Below are positions 15,901 through 23,209 of a DNA stretch of 49,501 bases, piece by piece. This stretch comes from Plectonema cf. radiosum LEGE 06105 (GTDB taxonomy: Bacteria > Cyanobacteriota > Cyanobacteriia > Cyanobacteriales > Nostocaceae): assembly GCF_015207665.1 (NCBI RefSeq), contig NZ_JADEWL010000038.1, forward strand, positions 1 through 49,501, in the 5' to 3' direction. Each line of letters starts with the position of its first letter. Position 1 is the first letter of the stretch. A model generated the notes under the pieces. That model did no database searches. It was given only the letters and a program-made list of their open reading frames with translations, and had not been told where the DNA came from. A program made the translations under genes and the position numbers.

Positions 15901-16898
15901 TTTCGTTTAGAATTTTTAATTAAGTTATAAGCTCGTTCTTCTGATATCCCCATACTTATCAAAGCCTGCCTAAATTCTGTTTTATCAGGACGAGAAAGCA
16001 CTAATCCATCTAAGCCAGGTCTAATTTCTCTACCAATGGGGATAAAAATATGATGCTTTGTTGGTAAAAATTTTGGTTGCTCAAATGCTGGTATTAAGAT
16101 TAGTGATTCTTGGGTGCTAGCAAAATACCGCCATGAGGACTCATTCTGAACAATAATACACCGAGATAAATATTCTACACTTTGTTCCTGTGGCATTTGA
16201 TGAATAACCGCCGCAAAAAATGCAATTACTTCTTCACAGGTATCTGCTTGGATAGTAAGCTTTGATGGTTCTGCTTGCAACCAATTGTGTACTTCTTCAA
16301 CTTCTTTCTCTCTACCCGCAAGGTATAACTGTGTACTCATTACTGGGGAAGTAGAATTTTGCCACTCATCCCAAAAGCTGCCGATATCCTGAGCTTCTTC
16401 CGACCACTTACCCATTAACCCAGCTAACCAAGCATGAACAGCAGGAGCCTGTTCTAACCACTGCTCTAAGTCATCAGCATCATAAGCCCGTACATCAGCC
16501 CATATTCTCTCTCTTTTCTTTTCCCTCTCCCACTTATCCTTATTACCCCACCGTCGGGGAGTAACGAAAATAAAGGTGGTTTCAGCACAAACCAATCCTA
16601 AAGAATTAGTAGCACGCTTCTTATAATCACCATCTGCCTTCCCCTTTATATCTTTGTTAACTCCAAGTTCCCATACTGAATAGCCATTAGGAACAAAACT
16701 ATTGCCTAATGGTGCGTCTACAATGCCATCCCATCCCCCTACTTGAATACTCTCACCAGATGGAAAACCAACACGTTGGGGTTGCTGGACTGTAGCATGA
16801 ATTAGTAAGCGTAATAACTGGGGAATTCGTGCGCGAGCATCTAGCCTATTTGCCCATGTAATTAAATCAGTTGCATCAACCCACTTTAATGGAACCAT
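12996..16898 (-). CDS. 1300-residue protein: REase-like N-terminus, degenerate NTPase, helical solenoid
   Basis: A very large protein on the strand opposite to the DUF499 gene. Residues 1-160 look like a restriction-nuclease fold: GGWDG with D57, then SVWELG with E77, then a Lys-rich KADGDYKKR and a TTFIFVTPRRW strand. The canonical E-x-K is not preserved. Residues about 190-430 resemble a STAND-type NTPase region, but LTIQADTCEEVIAFFAAV stands where a Walker A GxxGxGK(T/S) would be, so nucleotide binding is doubtful. The remainder (430-1300) is helical, probably repeat-based. This layout of effector, regulatory core and helical sensor recalls Avs/NLR-like defence proteins. I infer a defence role from layout and location only. 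A known family name was not recognised. Confidence 0.65.
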   Translation of the reverse strand: MVPLKWVDATDLITWANRLDARARIPQLLRLLIHATVQQPQRVGFPSGESIQVGGWDGIVDAPLGNSFVPNGYSVWELGVNKDIKGKADGDYKKRATNSLGLVCAETTFIFVTPRRWGNKDKWEREKKRERIWADVRAYDADDLEQWLEQAPAVHAWLAGLMGKWSEEAQDIGSFWDEWQNSTSPVMSTQLYLAGREKEVEEVHNWLQAEPSKLTIQADTCEEVIAFFAAVIHQMPQEQSVEYLSRCIIVQNESSWRYFASTQESLILIPAFEQPKFLPTKHHIFIPIGREIRPGLDGLVLSRPDKTEFRQALISMGISEERAYNLIKNSKRNLNVLRRLIAVAPELHTPDWAKPENVRSLIPVLLVGAWDDTQEGDREAIAKLARKSYKEVEADISRWVNSSDPPVRRLGSVWQLISREDSWHLLSHFLVRDDLEEFKNVTLSVLGTLDPRYELPLEQRYAASIYGKELPNSGFLREGLVETLAILATRELPPETQDIISAQQRVTGIIHQLLSSHVGWQIWASLAYFLPTLAEASPEAFLEAVDEGLSGDNPILVELFLQEESFGAAAPHTGLLWALEVLVWEPQYLSQVTLILGKLSRLDPGGKIVNRPFRSLCEIFLCWNPQTPANLAQRLRVIDTLITREPDIAWQVIYNLLPEISGGISHPIYKPRWRDWNADSTPKVTGAEYWKNIDAIMQRVLSNMGTDSKRLCDVIKKIESLPPQLQDKSINHLLALDTTNIPQKDLAIICDTLREIIHKHKKYSDTKWALPTDYLDKFYLLYQKFEPKNIIYRYSWLFSFNPNFLYCIHKERIYGDWKARDRKIKQAQTAAARKVYFQADINVLLEMAEIVKEPSLLGVAIANIETITEEVEISLLQETLGNEKNPLNVFAIGFIRRRLENCGWDWAENILSYAQNNHWSAQQVINFFYALPFDKRTWDLLVPFGEELENLYWQTISAGWVKKDDCEKASVKLLDFNRPYAALNLVGLYYDDKTQFLPSNLLVAILEKVVSVDPYTEKPVPDINLSNHYIEEIFDVLEKADNIEDNKLAVLEWMYLPLLVNSKRQPKLLYQELSRNPLFFVYILNFVYKPEDDRDEAMEIDQATLTRANLGYELLESWHQVPGLKEDGTVDLEQLRNWVLQVRAASQESGRSKIADIKIGHVLAYAPKSRERVPLWQIYLFCMAIESKLYSLMRYLSYKVRWSQSSDDIWPDIAVREIIEEVASKKMERGIATGVFNKRGVWTKLIGEGGTQERQLANTYQFDAILLGDAYPRTAAMLRSIAEGYTSDAHREDIWAELED

Positions 16899-16961
16899 AG
16901 TTAATTTTTTAAGTTATAAAAATAAAATTAATTAATTACGACTAAGATAATGAAGAAAACT

Positions 16962-16995
16962 GAAGGAGTGGGCTATGAATGTAAACCACCCCTTC
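16962..16995 (-). terminator. Hairpin downstream of the 55-residue gene
   Basis: GAAGGAGTGG (16962-16971) pairs with CCACCCCTTC (16986-16995) with one mismatch and a 14-base loop. On the minus strand it is followed by a T-rich stretch, so it can end transcription of the small gene at 17062-17229. Confidence 0.5.
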
Positions 16996-17061
16996 AATAA
17001 ACGAAACCTAAGACCTATACTGAGTTGCGTTCAGTCTTCACACTGGACGCAATGCGCGTTA

Positions 17062-17229
17062 TTAGTCCTCCTTACGAACACCTTTAAAAGGTTCTCCGCT
17101 TTGCTTCACGTCCATAAACTGTCCGGTTTCAGCATTACGCTTCACCCATTGTTCGGTAGCAGGATTGTAAGCTTGGCTGCGGTTGTCCACAGCACCACGG
17201 CGATAGCCCTTGCCTGTATTCTTTGCCAT
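17062..17229 (-). CDS. Small conserved hypothetical protein (55 aa)
   Basis: A 55-residue protein beginning MAKNTGKGYRRGAVDNRSQ, with the pattern NPATEQWVKRNAETGQFMDVK and ending FKGVRKED. I recognise this as a widespread small bacterial family of unknown function, but I cannot name it. ATG 17229 is preceded by GGAGGTGATAAAG, a near-perfect ribosome site. Longer readings to 17316 lack one. It is divergent from the Xre-ImmA gene, and the two probably share the AT-rich region 17230-17334. Confidence 0.8.
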   Translation of the reverse strand: MAKNTGKGYRRGAVDNRSQAYNPATEQWVKRNAETGQFMDVKQSGEPFKGVRKED

Positions 17230-17334
17230 ATCTTTATCACCTCCTTCAGATATATGTAAAAATGCTTTGACATTTTCTATTATAATTAAGAAAAATGCTG
17301 TCAACAGCTTTGACATATTTTTTTTATACCTTTA

Positions 17335-17367
17335 GCGATGCTCCTTCGGAGCCGCTACGCTAACGCA
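17335..17367. repeat. Nostoc-type interspersed palindromic repeat
   Basis: The stretch contains GCGATGCTCCTTCGGAGCCG followed by CTACGCTAACGC, with a GCTCC/GGAGC stem. Repeats of this form are scattered in Nostocales genomes. It lies just upstream of the Xre-ImmA start, within its likely 5' leader. Confidence 0.65.
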
Positions 17368-17381
17368 CTCAATAATCAGCC

Positions 17382-18488
17382 ATGAAAGAGATCATTGCTG
17401 CGAACCTGATCCGCTACCGTAAAAGTCTGGGCTTGTCTCAAGAACAACTTGCAGAACAAGCCGGGGTAACTCGCCAGAGTATCAATAACTACGAGAACGC
17501 CAAAACTTTACCAGACAGCAAAATCCTCTCTGCTCTGGCAAGTGTTTTGGGCATTACACTCGATGATTTGTTACGCTCACAAGGTGAAGGATTACCCAAC
17601 TTCCGGTTCCGCGCTCATGTAACATTCGCCAAAAATACCCACCAGTTTGCGGCTCAAGTGCTACGAATGCTGCAAACTTATAAGGCTCTAGAAGAAGCGG
17701 TAGGTTATCCGACCTATACCCCAGAAAGCACACCTTGTCACTGCGTCTCAGGTAATGAAAAACGCATTCAAGCAATTGCTGCTCAGTTTCGTCACCGTTT
17801 GGGATTGGGAGATGCTCCTATTGCTAACCTGTTTCAATCTGTAGAAGAAATCGGCTTAAAAGTTTTACGCTCCTCCGTTCCCATTAAAGGTTTCTTTGGT
17901 CTCAGTGCCTGTAGTGAAGTGAGCGGTGCTTTTGTTTTGGTAAATACCCATAACATCACCATCGAACGTCAATTATTTACCCTTGCCCATGAGATTGGAC
18001 ACCTAATTTTTCACCGAGTAGAGTACCAAGACACTTTAGTTGAGGAAGGAACTTCATATGAAGAAAAAGCACGAGAGCAGGTTGCTAATTACTTTGCAGG
18101 TCATCTACTTGTTCCTCAAGCTGAATTTGAGCGGATGTACGCCCTTACCAAGGATATTGTCAAACTAAAACGGCATTTTCGGGTGAGTTACTTAGTCATT
18201 TTGCACCGTTTAAATGAAATGGAAATTATCGATTTTGCTAAAGAAAAAGCAAAAATCTGTGCAATCTATAAAAAGCAACATGATGGTGCATCTTTGCAAA
18301 ATTCAATGGAATTACCACCAGCACTAGCTACGGAGGATTATCCAGAAAATGAACGTTATGAATTTTTAATTTGGCAGTCCTTAAATTTGGGCAAGATTTC
18401 AGAAATGAAAGCAGCAGAACTTCTCAACTTAACTGTTGAAAAACTGCGGGTACGTCGTCAAGAAAATAAGGTTTATGAAGTCGTTTAA
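17382..18488 (+). CDS. Xre-family regulator fused to ImmA/IrrE metallopeptidase
   Basis: A 368-residue protein with an N-terminal HTH of Xre type (residues 5-62, GLSQEQLAEQAGVTRQSINNYE) and a C-terminal ImmA/IrrE (DUF955) zinc peptidase carrying HEIGH at 203-207 and E232 in REQVANYF. Proteins of this layout act as self-contained repressors relieved by proteolysis, and as antitoxin-like partners of PIN toxins. The next gene, a PIN-like protein, begins inside its last codons (14-bp overlap), which supports a toxin-antitoxin or damage-response pair. It starts at ATG 17382. The ribosome site is weak, and the upstream interspersed repeat may have replaced part of the leader. Confidence 0.9.
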   Translation: MKEIIAANLIRYRKSLGLSQEQLAEQAGVTRQSINNYENAKTLPDSKILSALASVLGITLDDLLRSQGEGLPNFRFRAHVTFAKNTHQFAAQVLRMLQTYKALEEAVGYPTYTPESTPCHCVSGNEKRIQAIAAQFRHRLGLGDAPIANLFQSVEEIGLKVLRSSVPIKGFFGLSACSEVSGAFVLVNTHNITIERQLFTLAHEIGHLIFHRVEYQDTLVEEGTSYEEKAREQVANYFAGHLLVPQAEFERMYALTKDIVKLKRHFRVSYLVILHRLNEMEIIDFAKEKAKICAIYKKQHDGASLQNSMELPPALATEDYPENERYEFLIWQSLNLGKISEMKAAELLNLTVEKLRVRRQENKVYEVV

Positions 18489-18987
18489 AGGAAAAGGAAC
18501 AATTCTTGACGCAACAGCACTCATTGATTTTTGCTGGCTAAACGAGTGGGAGTGGTTAGAACAGCACTATAAGCCGTTGTACATTGCCCAGGAAGTTCTG
18601 GACTCAGATCAACTGGAACTTCCCACCCGTGAAGCCGCAAAAACTTACCTAACAGCGCTCAATCTCTCAACAGAAGAAATGTTCGCCAGTTTTCTAGAAT
18701 TTGGCGCAAAAAAACCTCTCTTGAGTGCCGCAGACCGTTCTACAATTGCCATTGCCCGTCATCAGTTGCTTATTTGCGCCAGTGATGACGGGCTAGTTGT
18801 TGAAACTTGTAAAACATACAACATTGCCTATACCAGAACACTGCGATTATTCGGTGAGATGGTAGAAACTAAACACAAAACAGTGATAGAGGTGGAAGCA
18901 ATGGCTGATAAGTTAATCGAGGAGCGGGGTAAACATATTTCCCCCAAAGTTTTGACAGATTGGAAAACAAGTTTACAAAAATTTTGA
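18475..18987 (+). CDS. PIN-domain protein, probable toxin partner of Xre-ImmA
   Basis: A 170-residue protein with PIN-fold acidic positions: ILDATALIDF near the N-terminus, then SAADRSTIAIAR, then CASDDGLVVETC. These correspond to the metal-binding Asp/Glu set of PIN ribonucleases. I chose ATG 18475 (MKSFKGKGT), which overlaps the Xre-ImmA stop by 14 bp. The alternative from 18436 would overlap by 53 bp. Pairing of Xre-ImmA (COG2856) with PIN proteins is a described toxin-antitoxin-like arrangement. Whether this one cleaves RNA is unknown. Confidence 0.78.
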   Translation: MKSFKGKGTILDATALIDFCWLNEWEWLEQHYKPLYIAQEVLDSDQLELPTREAAKTYLTALNLSTEEMFASFLEFGAKKPLLSAADRSTIAIARHQLLICASDDGLVVETCKTYNIAYTRTLRLFGEMVETKHKTVIEVEAMADKLIEERGKHISPKVLTDWKTSLQKF

Positions 18988-19065
18988 AGTAATTGGCATT
19001 GTTGAGTAAATAATCTAGCACTTACCTCTCCGCCGTAACAGTTACTCTTTATAAGTATTGAATAT

Positions 19066-19488
19066 CTATATTGTTTCGGTCATCAAAATTGGCTTGTTAC
19101 CAAAAGAATTAAACATAGCCATTTCATGAATTTCTTTTATGCTGAATCTTTTAATTGCTGACTTAGTAGCTAAAAGACAAATATCGTCATGGGAGTATTT
19201 CTTAGTAAGTAGAGTTTCCTTAGATAAAACATGAGAGTTTAATTTATCAAGTTTTTCCCCGTTTATAAAAGGAACTATAACAATTGGAATTTTGGTTTCG
19301 GAGTCAAAATTGATGCAATATCCAACCATTAATTTACATTCTTGTAATTTAGTTTTATCTTCACCAATAACAGTAGAAAATATTTCCAGTTTCTCTTCTT
19401 CTTGTGTGACTATTTCAATTGATAGTCCTGTGGATTTTGGCTTACCCCAATTTGGGTCTAGCTGTTTTCTACGTTTAGCTTCTCCCAT
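19066..19488 (-). CDS. Hypothetical protein with MGEAKRRK start
   Basis: A 140-residue protein starting MGEAKRRKQLDPNWGKP, a start shared by several small bacterial proteins of unknown function. AAAGGAG lies a few bases upstream of ATG 19488. The remainder is mixed alpha/beta with no motif I can assign. There are no membrane segments. It stands alone between the PIN gene and the second recombinase, which it follows in the same orientation. Confidence 0.7.
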   Translation of the reverse strand: MGEAKRRKQLDPNWGKPKSTGLSIEIVTQEEEKLEIFSTVIGEDKTKLQECKLMVGYCINFDSETKIPIVIVPFINGEKLDKLNSHVLSKETLLTKKYSHDDICLLATKSAIKRFSIKEIHEMAMFNSFGNKPILMTETI

Positions 19489-19540
19489 ATTTCTCCTTTA
19501 AATAATCTGCCGTACTCTTGTTAGTAACGCAGAGCGAGAA

Positions 19541-19578
19541 GGTGAGCAACACCCCTCATTATTATCGTAACGCTCACC
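19541..19578 (-). terminator. Inverted repeat downstream of second recombinase
   Basis: GGTGAGC (19541-19547) pairs with GCTCACC (19572-19578) across 24 bases. It lies just past the recombinase stop and may be a terminator. A recombination site is the alternative. Confidence 0.4.
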
Positions 19579-19588
19579 CCGTATTTAT

Positions 19589-20149
19589 TTAAAACCCAAT
19601 CACAGAAATAGCCTTCTTCCGGTCTTCAGGACTAACTTCCAGATATTTTTGTAAAACCCCCAAATCATTATGCCCGCTAATATCCTGTATGTGACGTAAA
19701 GGAACACCAGCATTACACATTTGAGTTAAAGCAGTTCTGCGGAAACTATGGGTAGAAGCACCATCAACACCAATACGCTTGCAAGCAGAACGTAAAATCT
19801 TATCAGCCATAAAACGGCTCAAATGCTCGCTGACACCATGCTTACCCGGAAACAAAGCCTTATGAGGAGTTTTGCGGGGAGTATAATCTTCCAAAATAGC
19901 AGCTAAAGCAGGCTGAATGTCTACTACACGGGTTTTTAACTTACCTTTAGTGGTAGACTTGCGGAAAGTAATAGTTAAATTTTTGATATCAGTAGTTTTT
20001 AACGCCAGGGCTTCAGAAATGCGACAGCCAGAAAACAAACAAATGGCAAACAAAGCTTTATCCCGCGATTTTGTAAACCCGTGCGTAAACAATCTTTGCA
20101 TTTCTTCGGCAGTTAAAATCTTCCCTTGCCCATTGCCGTTTACCTTCAT
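19589..20149 (-). CDS. Tyrosine recombinase/integrase
   Basis: A 186-residue catalytic-domain-only tyrosine recombinase. The full catalytic set is visible: R43 (GCRISEAL), K68 or K70 (TTKGK), H134-S-F-R137, H160 (SGHND) and Y169 (QKYLE). Like the recombinase spanning the window ends, it lacks a core-binding domain. It is only distantly similar to that one (for example HSFRRTAL against HQLRHACG), so the two are not a recent duplication. Possible roles are multimer resolution, or integration of the adjacent toxin-antitoxin/Uma2 stretch. The 500-bp gene-free region upstream could hold its target. Confidence 0.88.
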   Translation of the reverse strand: MKVNGNGQGKILTAEEMQRLFTHGFTKSRDKALFAICLFSGCRISEALALKTTDIKNLTITFRKSTTKGKLKTRVVDIQPALAAILEDYTPRKTPHKALFPGKHGVSEHLSRFMADKILRSACKRIGVDGASTHSFRRTALTQMCNAGVPLRHIQDISGHNDLGVLQKYLEVSPEDRKKAISVIGF

Positions 20150-20651
20150 AACCCCGATATTTTTTTATTAAAGAAGATAATTACACGTTAGATGAGTATC
20201 GTGTACAAACTGCCTCAAAGCCTTGTGGAAACGTGCAATAATATCTTACCACCTTCCCCGTATTTAATTTACTTATTTGTAGTCAGGACGACTCTATCGG
20301 TCTTTCAGGGATTTTTGATAACCGTTGTTTATAAGGTCAAGTTAGCAACACTTCTCACACTGTTGACATACAGGGCTATTAACGCAGGAGAGCAGTTACA
20401 TCTATACGCTCGTCTATACATTGTCTACCGTCCAAGATGCATATTGTTTTCGGTTATTAATTTCATATAAATAAACCCTTCTTTTGATTAGCTGCCGGGT
20501 GCTGCTGTTACCGTGTGCGGTAGCATCGGTTAAGTGGTAGCCGCTATGCCATCTTAATTCTTCTACCATCTGCACAATGGAGCATTTGCTCCTACCACAA
20601 AGCTGTTAGTTTCAGATAGTATATAGATAAAACTAAAATATTTTAGTAAAT
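20150..20651. other. Gene-free region between recombinase and toxin-antitoxin pair
   Basis: No convincing gene. It holds short inverted repeats (TACCG TGTG CGGTA near 20515, and GCGG/CCGC flanking 20517-20546) and, at its right end, the operator-like palindrome at 20632. A recombinase target site is possible but not identified. Confidence 0.5.
20632..20647. promoter_or_regulatory. 16-bp palindrome before antitoxin gene, probable operator
   Basis: ACTAAAATATTTTAGT is a perfect 16-bp palindrome ending 4 bases before ATG 20652. Its place over the ribosome-binding region suits autoregulation by the antitoxin or the toxin-antitoxin complex. Confidence 0.6.
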
Positions 20652-21092
20652 ATGGCTAAAACCTCGATACTGAATTCTTTTATTCAACATTTAGAATCTC
20701 TTTCTTTACGGGAATTACTTCTTGTTAAACAAAAAGTTGATGAATTGATTCAAAAGAAAACGTTTTCTCCTTATCGGACTACTATCAATAGTCAACAATA
20801 CCCAAGTAACTTACAAGGTCAATTCACTGAAACATATTACATAAATACCTATATAGGGTTAGAGTCAGAATTTACCTCGGTGCAACCAGTAACGTCTTTA
20901 TCGACAACTTTAACCAAAATAAAGAAACATCAAGAATATGACGAAGTTAAAAATGAATCGGAAGTTAAAGATAATTCTTTAGAAAATGCAATTAATCTTG
21001 TAGATGAATGGATGACCGATGAATCGGGTTACGATGAAGAGGTATACCCAGAAATTGAAAATGCATTAAAGAAAAATCGAGCATCTTTTTAA
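20652..21092 (+). CDS. Antitoxin-like protein upstream of PIN toxin
   Basis: A 146-residue protein. The N-terminus is helical and could dimerise or bind DNA (FIQHLESLSLRELLLVKQKVDELIQKK). The middle is Ser/Thr-rich. The C-terminus (NLVDEWMTDESGYDEEVYPEIENAL) carries the D-E-S-G-Y-D-E motif seen in many cyanobacterial antitoxins of type II pairs. The PIN gene follows after 8 bp. A perfect palindrome overlaps the start region. The antitoxin role is inferred from motif and position. Confidence 0.75.
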   Translation: MAKTSILNSFIQHLESLSLRELLLVKQKVDELIQKKTFSPYRTTINSQQYPSNLQGQFTETYYINTYIGLESEFTSVQPVTSLSTTLTKIKKHQEYDEVKNESEVKDNSLENAINLVDEWMTDESGYDEEVYPEIENALKKNRASF

Positions 21093-21100
21093 TTATTTAC

Positions 21101-21565
21101 ATGAATCAAGTTATAGTTCCAGATGCTCACCCATTAAGTCAATTAACACATCCTAGAATAAAGCCAGGTGTTCAAAAATGGTTAAAATCCCTAGATAAAG
21201 AAACGGTTATCAAAGTAGCAGAAATAACTGATTATGAACTTCGTCGCGAACTATTGAGGACTGGAAAACAGAAAAGTATTGACCGGCTTAATAAATTCAA
21301 TCAAGAAGTTGGGCTAATTCCACTTAATTCAGCAGTAATGCAAAAAGCTGCTGAGTTATGGGCTTGGACAAGAAATAAAGGAAAGCCAACAGCAAGCAAC
21401 GATAGTTTAGACGGTGATGTAATTTTAGTATCCCAAGCTATTATTCAATTAAATAATTTTGATAAAATCACTATTGCTACTACAAATATAAAACATATAT
21501 CACTATTTAAAGAAAAAGGAATCGATGTTTTAGACTGGGAAGAAACTCTTAAATCTTTTAATTAA
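21101..21565 (+). CDS. PIN-domain (VapC-like) toxin
   Basis: A 154-residue PIN-like protein. The likely acidic residues lie in IVPDAHPLSQLTHP (D8), ITDYELRRELL (E and D near 48-55), DSLDGDVILVSQA (D near 103-106) and the IATTN strand. PIN toxins cleave RNA with one or two Mg2+ ions held by such residues. It follows an antitoxin-like gene by 8 bp with the same orientation. Length is slightly above the usual 130-140 residues of VapC. Confidence 0.8.
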   Translation: MNQVIVPDAHPLSQLTHPRIKPGVQKWLKSLDKETVIKVAEITDYELRRELLRTGKQKSIDRLNKFNQEVGLIPLNSAVMQKAAELWAWTRNKGKPTASNDSLDGDVILVSQAIIQLNNFDKITIATTNIKHISLFKEKGIDVLDWEETLKSFN

Positions 21566-21704
21566 AACTGAATCAGGTTTTTATTGTATCGGGCTAAAAC
21601 TAGGCGAAAAAATACCCCAATGTGCGTAGCGGCTGGGGCAATCGCAATGGGGTTAAAGGAACTGCTTGGAGCAGTAAGATGATATTGATTTATATTTTTG
21701 GTTT

Positions 21705-22323
21705 TCAATTTATAGTAGAGTATTGAAAAATTTGGTTGGCGGTCAGTTTTAATTCTGGGAATGTTTTTAATTTAATTACTTCATCATCTCTATATAAAGT
21801 ACTTTTATACTCACCATTTTCTAATTGACAAACGGCTTTTTGTTGGGCGTTTTGGATTACCAATAAATTGCCTACCTCCCTTACCCAAAAAATCAACAAT
21901 TAAATATTCTGGTATGCCTATAGTTTCGTAATCGTCAAGTTTCAAAGCATAATCGTCATGCCAATTAGTGCTTACAACTTCTACCACTAATGGTATTGAT
22001 TCGCTGCTCGAAACTGTAGATACTTGGTCAAACAAGGGTTCATTTTTTAAATTACGATTATCCAATACCAGCACGTCGGGGTAGTAAGCCGAGTCTTTAT
22101 CTTCTGGTTTAACTAATACTTTTGACGGAATAAGGTAAGGTAAATTTAAACGGTCAAACTCCACAATTATTTTTCTAGCTAAAAATCCTACAATATTTTG
22201 ATGTTTACCAATTGGTCGCGCTACTTCAACAATTATCCCATCATGTAATTCATATTGTTTGTTCTCAGGTACCCAGTTGGCGAATTCAGAGAATGTTACA
22301 GTATTGTTTGTTGTTTGAGTCAT
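21705..22323 (-). pseudogene. Uma2-family nuclease gene with a +1 frameshift
   Basis: The N-terminal 160 residues form a normal Uma2 (DUF820) protein: ENKQYELHDGIIVE, PDVLVL, LVVEVVSTNW and DDYETIGIPEYLIVD. The frame then breaks after FIGNPKRPTK and stops at 21811. The expected end (KAVCQLENGEYKS through FPELKLTANQIF) continues in another frame down to the stop at 21705. One extra A in a run of five (T5 on the plus strand at 21837-21841) explains the shift: with four A the two parts join as PTKAVCQLENGEY. It may be a real mutation, an assembly error, or slippage at the run. Uma2 proteins are PD-(D/E)xK-like and abundant in cyanobacteria, with unknown function. Confidence 0.85.
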
Positions 22324-22375
22324 ATCTTCTATGAAGGAAGAATAAATAAACTGTGTTATGGCATTTGTTAATTGG

Positions 22376-22549
22376 TTAAATTCTTTTTCTTAATTCTTCT
22401 ATCAATCGCTCATTATCATCTTTCCCAACTACAACACCAGGTTTTTTTCTAACTATTGCGAGATAGTATTGAAAAGCTTCTTCGTCCTGGGGATGGGATT
22501 TTACATATTCTCGCAATTCCGCTTCATTTAATTCTTTATAATCGCTCAT
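22376..22549 (-). CDS. DUF6887-like small protein
   Basis: A 57-residue protein starting MSDYKELNEAELREYVKSHP, with DEEAFQYYLAIVR. This is the pattern of DUF6887-type proteins common in cyanobacteria. A longer reading from 22600 adds a polar 17-residue start without similarity, so I prefer ATG 22549. It follows the 86-residue gene at 22607-22867 in the same direction. Function unknown; related families sit beside DUF6888-type partners in putative toxin-antitoxin pairs, but no partner is present here. Confidence 0.65.
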   Translation of the reverse strand: MSDYKELNEAELREYVKSHPQDEEAFQYYLAIVRKKPGVVVGKDDNERLIEELRKRI

Positions 22550-22606
22550 CTTATAATCGTTTCTCTGTTGGCTATTTTTGCTTGAGTCATTGCTTTTCAT
22601 TGTGGC

Positions 22607-22867
22607 TCAAACCACTTTTTTAACCGTATATCCTTTACTACATTTTTGAACTAGTAGCCATCTTTTAGAAGTCTTGCTTAATGCTGGCATTACCCGGAAA
22701 TTGAATACGTCTTCCCATGTTTCTACGCTGTAAATAGAACAAAATTCTAGCTCAAGCTTTTTAAATTCCGAATAATCTTCATTGTCAATTGCGGTTAAGA
22801 ATGAAACAACTTTACTTGTTGGTATTTGAGTTGCTAGTTCAGACAAGTTTGGTTGATTAGCAGTCAT
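22607..22867 (-). CDS. Hypothetical protein, paralogue of the gene at 23925
   Basis: An 86-residue protein sharing the pattern A-I-x8-F-x-K-L-E-x-E-F-x7-E-x-W-x3-F-N-F-R-x2-P-A-L with the protein encoded at 23925-24170, and both have a RWLL(V/I)Q strand near the end. I do not recognise the family. There is no membrane segment. It starts at ATG 22867 in an A-rich leader with a weak ribosome site. It lies 43 bp after the broken antitoxin gene. Confidence 0.65.
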   Translation of the reverse strand: MTANQPNLSELATQIPTSKVVSFLTAIDNEDYSEFKKLELEFCSIYSVETWEDVFNFRVMPALSKTSKRWLLVQKCSKGYTVKKVV

Positions 22868-22910
22868 GTTTTTAATTTAATTCAATAGGAGAGTGCATTC
22901 TATTTGATAT

Positions 22911-23129
22911 TCATTCACTAGCTAATTCTTGTTTTACTTGTTCCCAAGAAATAGAGCCATTTCTTTTGATATCTTCCCGACCTTCTTGTACGGCTTTAAT
23001 GTCTTCTAAATCTTCTTTTTTGCGGATATCTAAAAGTTATATGACATCTTCTAAGGTGTCATCATAAGCTTCTTCTAGCCGCTCGTGAATTGCTTTAAGT
23101 AATACTTGTCTTCTAGTTGTAGATTCCAT
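22911..23129 (-). pseudogene. Antitoxin-like gene with in-frame stop
   Basis: A 73-codon frame beginning METTTRR-like (actually M-E-S-T-T-R-R-Q) and ending ISWEQVKQELASE, a typical end of small Phd/RelB-like or DUF2281-like cyanobacterial antitoxins. Codon 31 (23037-23039) is TAA. The frame then stays open and protein-like (DIRKKEDLEDIKAVQEGREDIKRNGS) to TGA at 22911. A single nonsense change has therefore cut the protein, or it is read as a 30-residue fragment. No toxin gene follows in place, so the pair has probably decayed. Confidence 0.7.
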
Positions 23130-23209
23130 TTTTCGTTGTCTGGAGGAGAATGTTTAATTTTTATAACTCCTTTTTGTACAATTGATATCAATTATGATTA
23201 TGATATTAG

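Noticed and set aside
16975-17259. Plus-strand frame opposite the 55-residue gene
   Set aside because: The opposite strand has a near-perfect ribosome site and a recognisable small protein.
20192-20470. 92-codon frame in the region upstream of the second recombinase
   Set aside because: There is no ribosome site, the composition looks like translated AT-rich DNA, and no known pattern is present.
22266-22275. Extra CAGGTACCCA copy resembling the partition site
   Set aside because: The first two bases differ, it is isolated inside the Uma2 gene, and it is explained by W-V-P coding.
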